DNA of 64,000 bases from assembly GCA_021904315.1 (NCBI GenBank), contig CM038912.1:19789501-19853500 (forward strand), read 5' to 3'. Numbering within the stretch: the first letter of the stretch is position 1; the number at the start of each line of letters is the position of its first letter. This document shows, in pieces, positions 61,801 to 64,000 of the stretch. The translations under genes and the position numbers were made by a program. Below the pieces are notes generated by a model. The model searched no databases and had not been told where the DNA came from. It saw only the letters and a list, made by a program, of their open reading frames with translations. The DNA is from Sphagnum magellanicum (lineage: Eukaryota > Streptophyta > Sphagnopsida > Sphagnales > Sphagnaceae).

Positions 61801-64000
61801 TCCAAATGGGAACCAAGAGTGATCTAGAAGCACACAACTAGATACGCTTTTGGGTTGCTTTCATAACCTCAAGTCATCAATAGTCTTTGAGGATTCTTAG
61901 AGTAAAAAAGAATGGACCTTGCTTTGTGCTGTTTTTAAGGAGTCTAGTGATAAAAGTCTCTCAAAGACAAGAAGTTCCTGAGTTTATGGATGATATGATG
62001 AAAGTGGCCATGTGGCTCCTTGGCATGGATTAACCCATTAGTCTCATCTTTGTAAACTTTTGGACTTTAGGGTTAACTAATCCATGGATCCATTAGTAAT
62101 GACCTGTGATGATTTTTCTAGTGTAATTGGAGAGCATTTTACAAATCACATCTATATATATACATATATATATTCTATTCATCAGGTATTTCAAAAAACG
62201 GAATGCCCATTGAGGTAGTAGGTGTTCCATTTTTTTGAGATACACCACATAAAGACCATGCCCTCTCGGTTATGAGAAAAAACAAGAACCAACCAACATT
62301 GGTACAAATTCATATCATATTAAAAATCACTTACAATAGAGTTATCTGTAAAGTCCCACGATTAAGGGGGGCGAGAATGGTCAGTTTTGGCATAAAAGTG
62401 CATCAAACGTGTAACAGGAAATGAAAATTTTACAAAGCGAAATAACTAGGACCCAAACTAGTTTTTCCACCAATTTTGGCGGTAAACTGAGTTTCATCCT
62501 GTCTTTCCTTATTTCGAGCGCCCCCAGACAGAGCTGCTGCATATATTTTCAATGCTCCCACCTGTACAACTACTAGAATGAGTCTCAAACGTGGTGCATC
62601 AAATGCTGAAACTCATCACTTTCGTATTGAGATTTAATAAAATTTCCTTACTTTGCGGATAGCATTGAAAGATAGAACAGGGGGTCAAAGCACGCCCAAA
62701 AGACAGGGTGACTTTAGGGATGACTCTAATAACTAACTACACAATTTACATCAGATTAAGGTTTTGGATCTAATCACATTCCAGAAGCAACTGCAGTTAA
62801 GCTCTTGAATTTTGCAACTTGCTTCAAAGCTATTTAGCCTACATAGAGTGTGGTCACCCATTGAAAGAGGAGTACTATCTTTTTTCTGCTAAAAGCAGCA
62901 AAGCAAAGCAAAGCAAAGCAGTGTCTGACTCCACCCAGTAAACAACTCTTATGAAGCAAACACCAATGCAAATAACAAAAGTACAATGGGATTGCTAATT
63001 GAAAGCAAGGATCCACATTTTGAATTTGTAATGGAAGTGTACTGTAAAGTGTAAAAGTTTCTGATGAAAGTCTCTGTAACCAACTCTGACACAGATGATG
63101 ATGGCCTTCTTATTGTTCATTTATTTAACTATTAATTAATTAATTAATTAATAAATAATATTATTATTATTATTCATGCACCAACACTTAAGCTGAGCTC
63201 CCACTTGAAGACTCAGAGTTTTTCTTTTAAGGCTTTGTGTGATGGAGTATTAAAGTTGGCAATCATCCTGAAAATAATTTAGCCAAATTTGGCTACCAAG
63301 TAGATATGAAAGTAGAAAGAAAACAGAATCGTTCTATATTCTTGGCTACCTACTCAAACTTATCATTAAAAATTTGATGATTCGGAAATTTTTTTTCTTT
63401 GAAATCTTTTGAATTTGAGCCATTTTTTAATCCTTTATGTAGGTTGAAAATCATATTTTTCAGGATGAAAATTTTGGCAAAAATTTTGCTGTTAAAAGAA
63501 ACAATTGTGAAGGCTTATGGCCAGATATTTCAAGGAGGGTGGGTATCTATTTGTCGATTCTATTAATTAGTGTTAGGGTGCATTCCCAAGTCCAATTTTT
63601 TTCCAAACAATGAGCCACTTTGACTAGTGTGGCTTGTTGCCTTTGGCCCAAGTGTGAACTCGTTACCCAACTGAACTGAAATTTGAAATTTGATTTTGTA
63701 TTGAATTCCTAAAGCCAAAGATTACTCAAAATTCAATATCTATGGCACCAGGTCTAACAATTACAAAACTCACTTCCATAAATCCTACTCATTAAACACT
63801 TTCCAACAATACAAATACATGGCCCAATTGAATTTCCCTAAAATTTTCAGTTTTGATTTTATTGAATTTTCAATGAGAAAATTATTCATCACTCAATAAT
63901 TTTTGAATTGTAGGTCTAAACATTAAGAGACCACATCCATGAACCTATATTCATCAAGGGCTTTCCAATGGTACCAAGTGCATGATGAAGGGGTCGGGGT
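58825..64000. other. AT-rich intergenic DNA to the window end
   Basis: No gene is supported. Microsatellites: (AAAT)n at about 60603-60628, a run of 24 G at 60983-61006 followed 70 bp later by a poly-A run (about 61076-61094), CTAC repeats at about 61297-61318, AAGC repeats at about 62893-62920, and ATTA/TTA repeats at 63130-63173. A telobox-like pair occurs near 61505-61527. A TAGCCAAATTTGGCTA palindrome lies at about 63280. The 61.4-62.0 and 62.4-62.8 kb parts keep some CpG but show no coding frame. Confidence 0.4.

Noticed and set aside
1..64000. CRISPR array or bacterial operon
   Set aside because: The tandem repeats lack unique spacers of constant length and the genes are intron-containing and eukaryotic.

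Overview
This is nuclear DNA from a land plant with a large, repeat-rich genome, probably a gymnosperm or a fern-grade plant; the exact lineage cannot be settled from sequence alone. The evidence is GT-AG introned genes with plant-type products (two linker histone H1 genes, and an 18-exon GUP1/HHAT-like acyltransferase), AAACCCTAA teloboxes, and tens of kilobases of decayed Ty3/gypsy retrotransposons. CpG is strikingly rare in the repeat tracts (CAA, CGA and CAG codons have become stops) but is retained around the genes, as expected for long-term cytosine methylation of repeats.

Layout. 1-2.5 kb: a minus-strand gene of unknown function, assembled here as six exons with some doubtful junctions. 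2.5-4.5 kb: its promoter side and AT-rich spacer. 4.5-5.7 kb: a CpG-retaining, telobox-bearing plus-strand non-coding unit ending in a near-perfect hairpin that looks like an undescribed microRNA precursor. 6.8-12.3 kb: the MBOAT acyltransferase gene, minus strand, 18 exons and 537 codons with every junction in frame. 12.6-28.2 kb: repeat graveyard holding a decayed LTR fragment, a 41-bp minisatellite array, an old LTR, and a degenerate Ty3/gypsy pol that carries a DNA cytosine-5 methyltransferase domain between protease and reverse transcriptase. 29.2-31.1 kb: histone H1 copy A (minus, two exons) with a tandemly repeated upstream flank to 32.4 kb. 32.4-55.2 kb: more repeats: CTAGG-rich segments containing tRNA-like elements, a TAAACC-type repeat field, a chromovirus integrase split by a younger CpG-rich LTR insertion, a second Ty3/gypsy lineage with RT/RNase H, integrase and LTR, and a hAT-like transposase relic. 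55.8-58.6 kb: histone H1 copy B (minus, two exons, 1.36-kb intron with GA microsatellites and a 5-copy minisatellite). 58.9-64 kb: AT-rich intergenic DNA without a recognisable gene.

The two H1 genes are same-strand paralogues about 27 kb apart with the same intron position inside the globular domain, so they look like a dispersed tandem duplication later separated by retrotransposon insertion. They package chromatin. The acyltransferase is a membrane enzyme. The methyltransferase-bearing retroelement is the most unusual item: an element that once encoded a DNA-methylating enzyme, now itself degraded in a way typical of methylated DNA.
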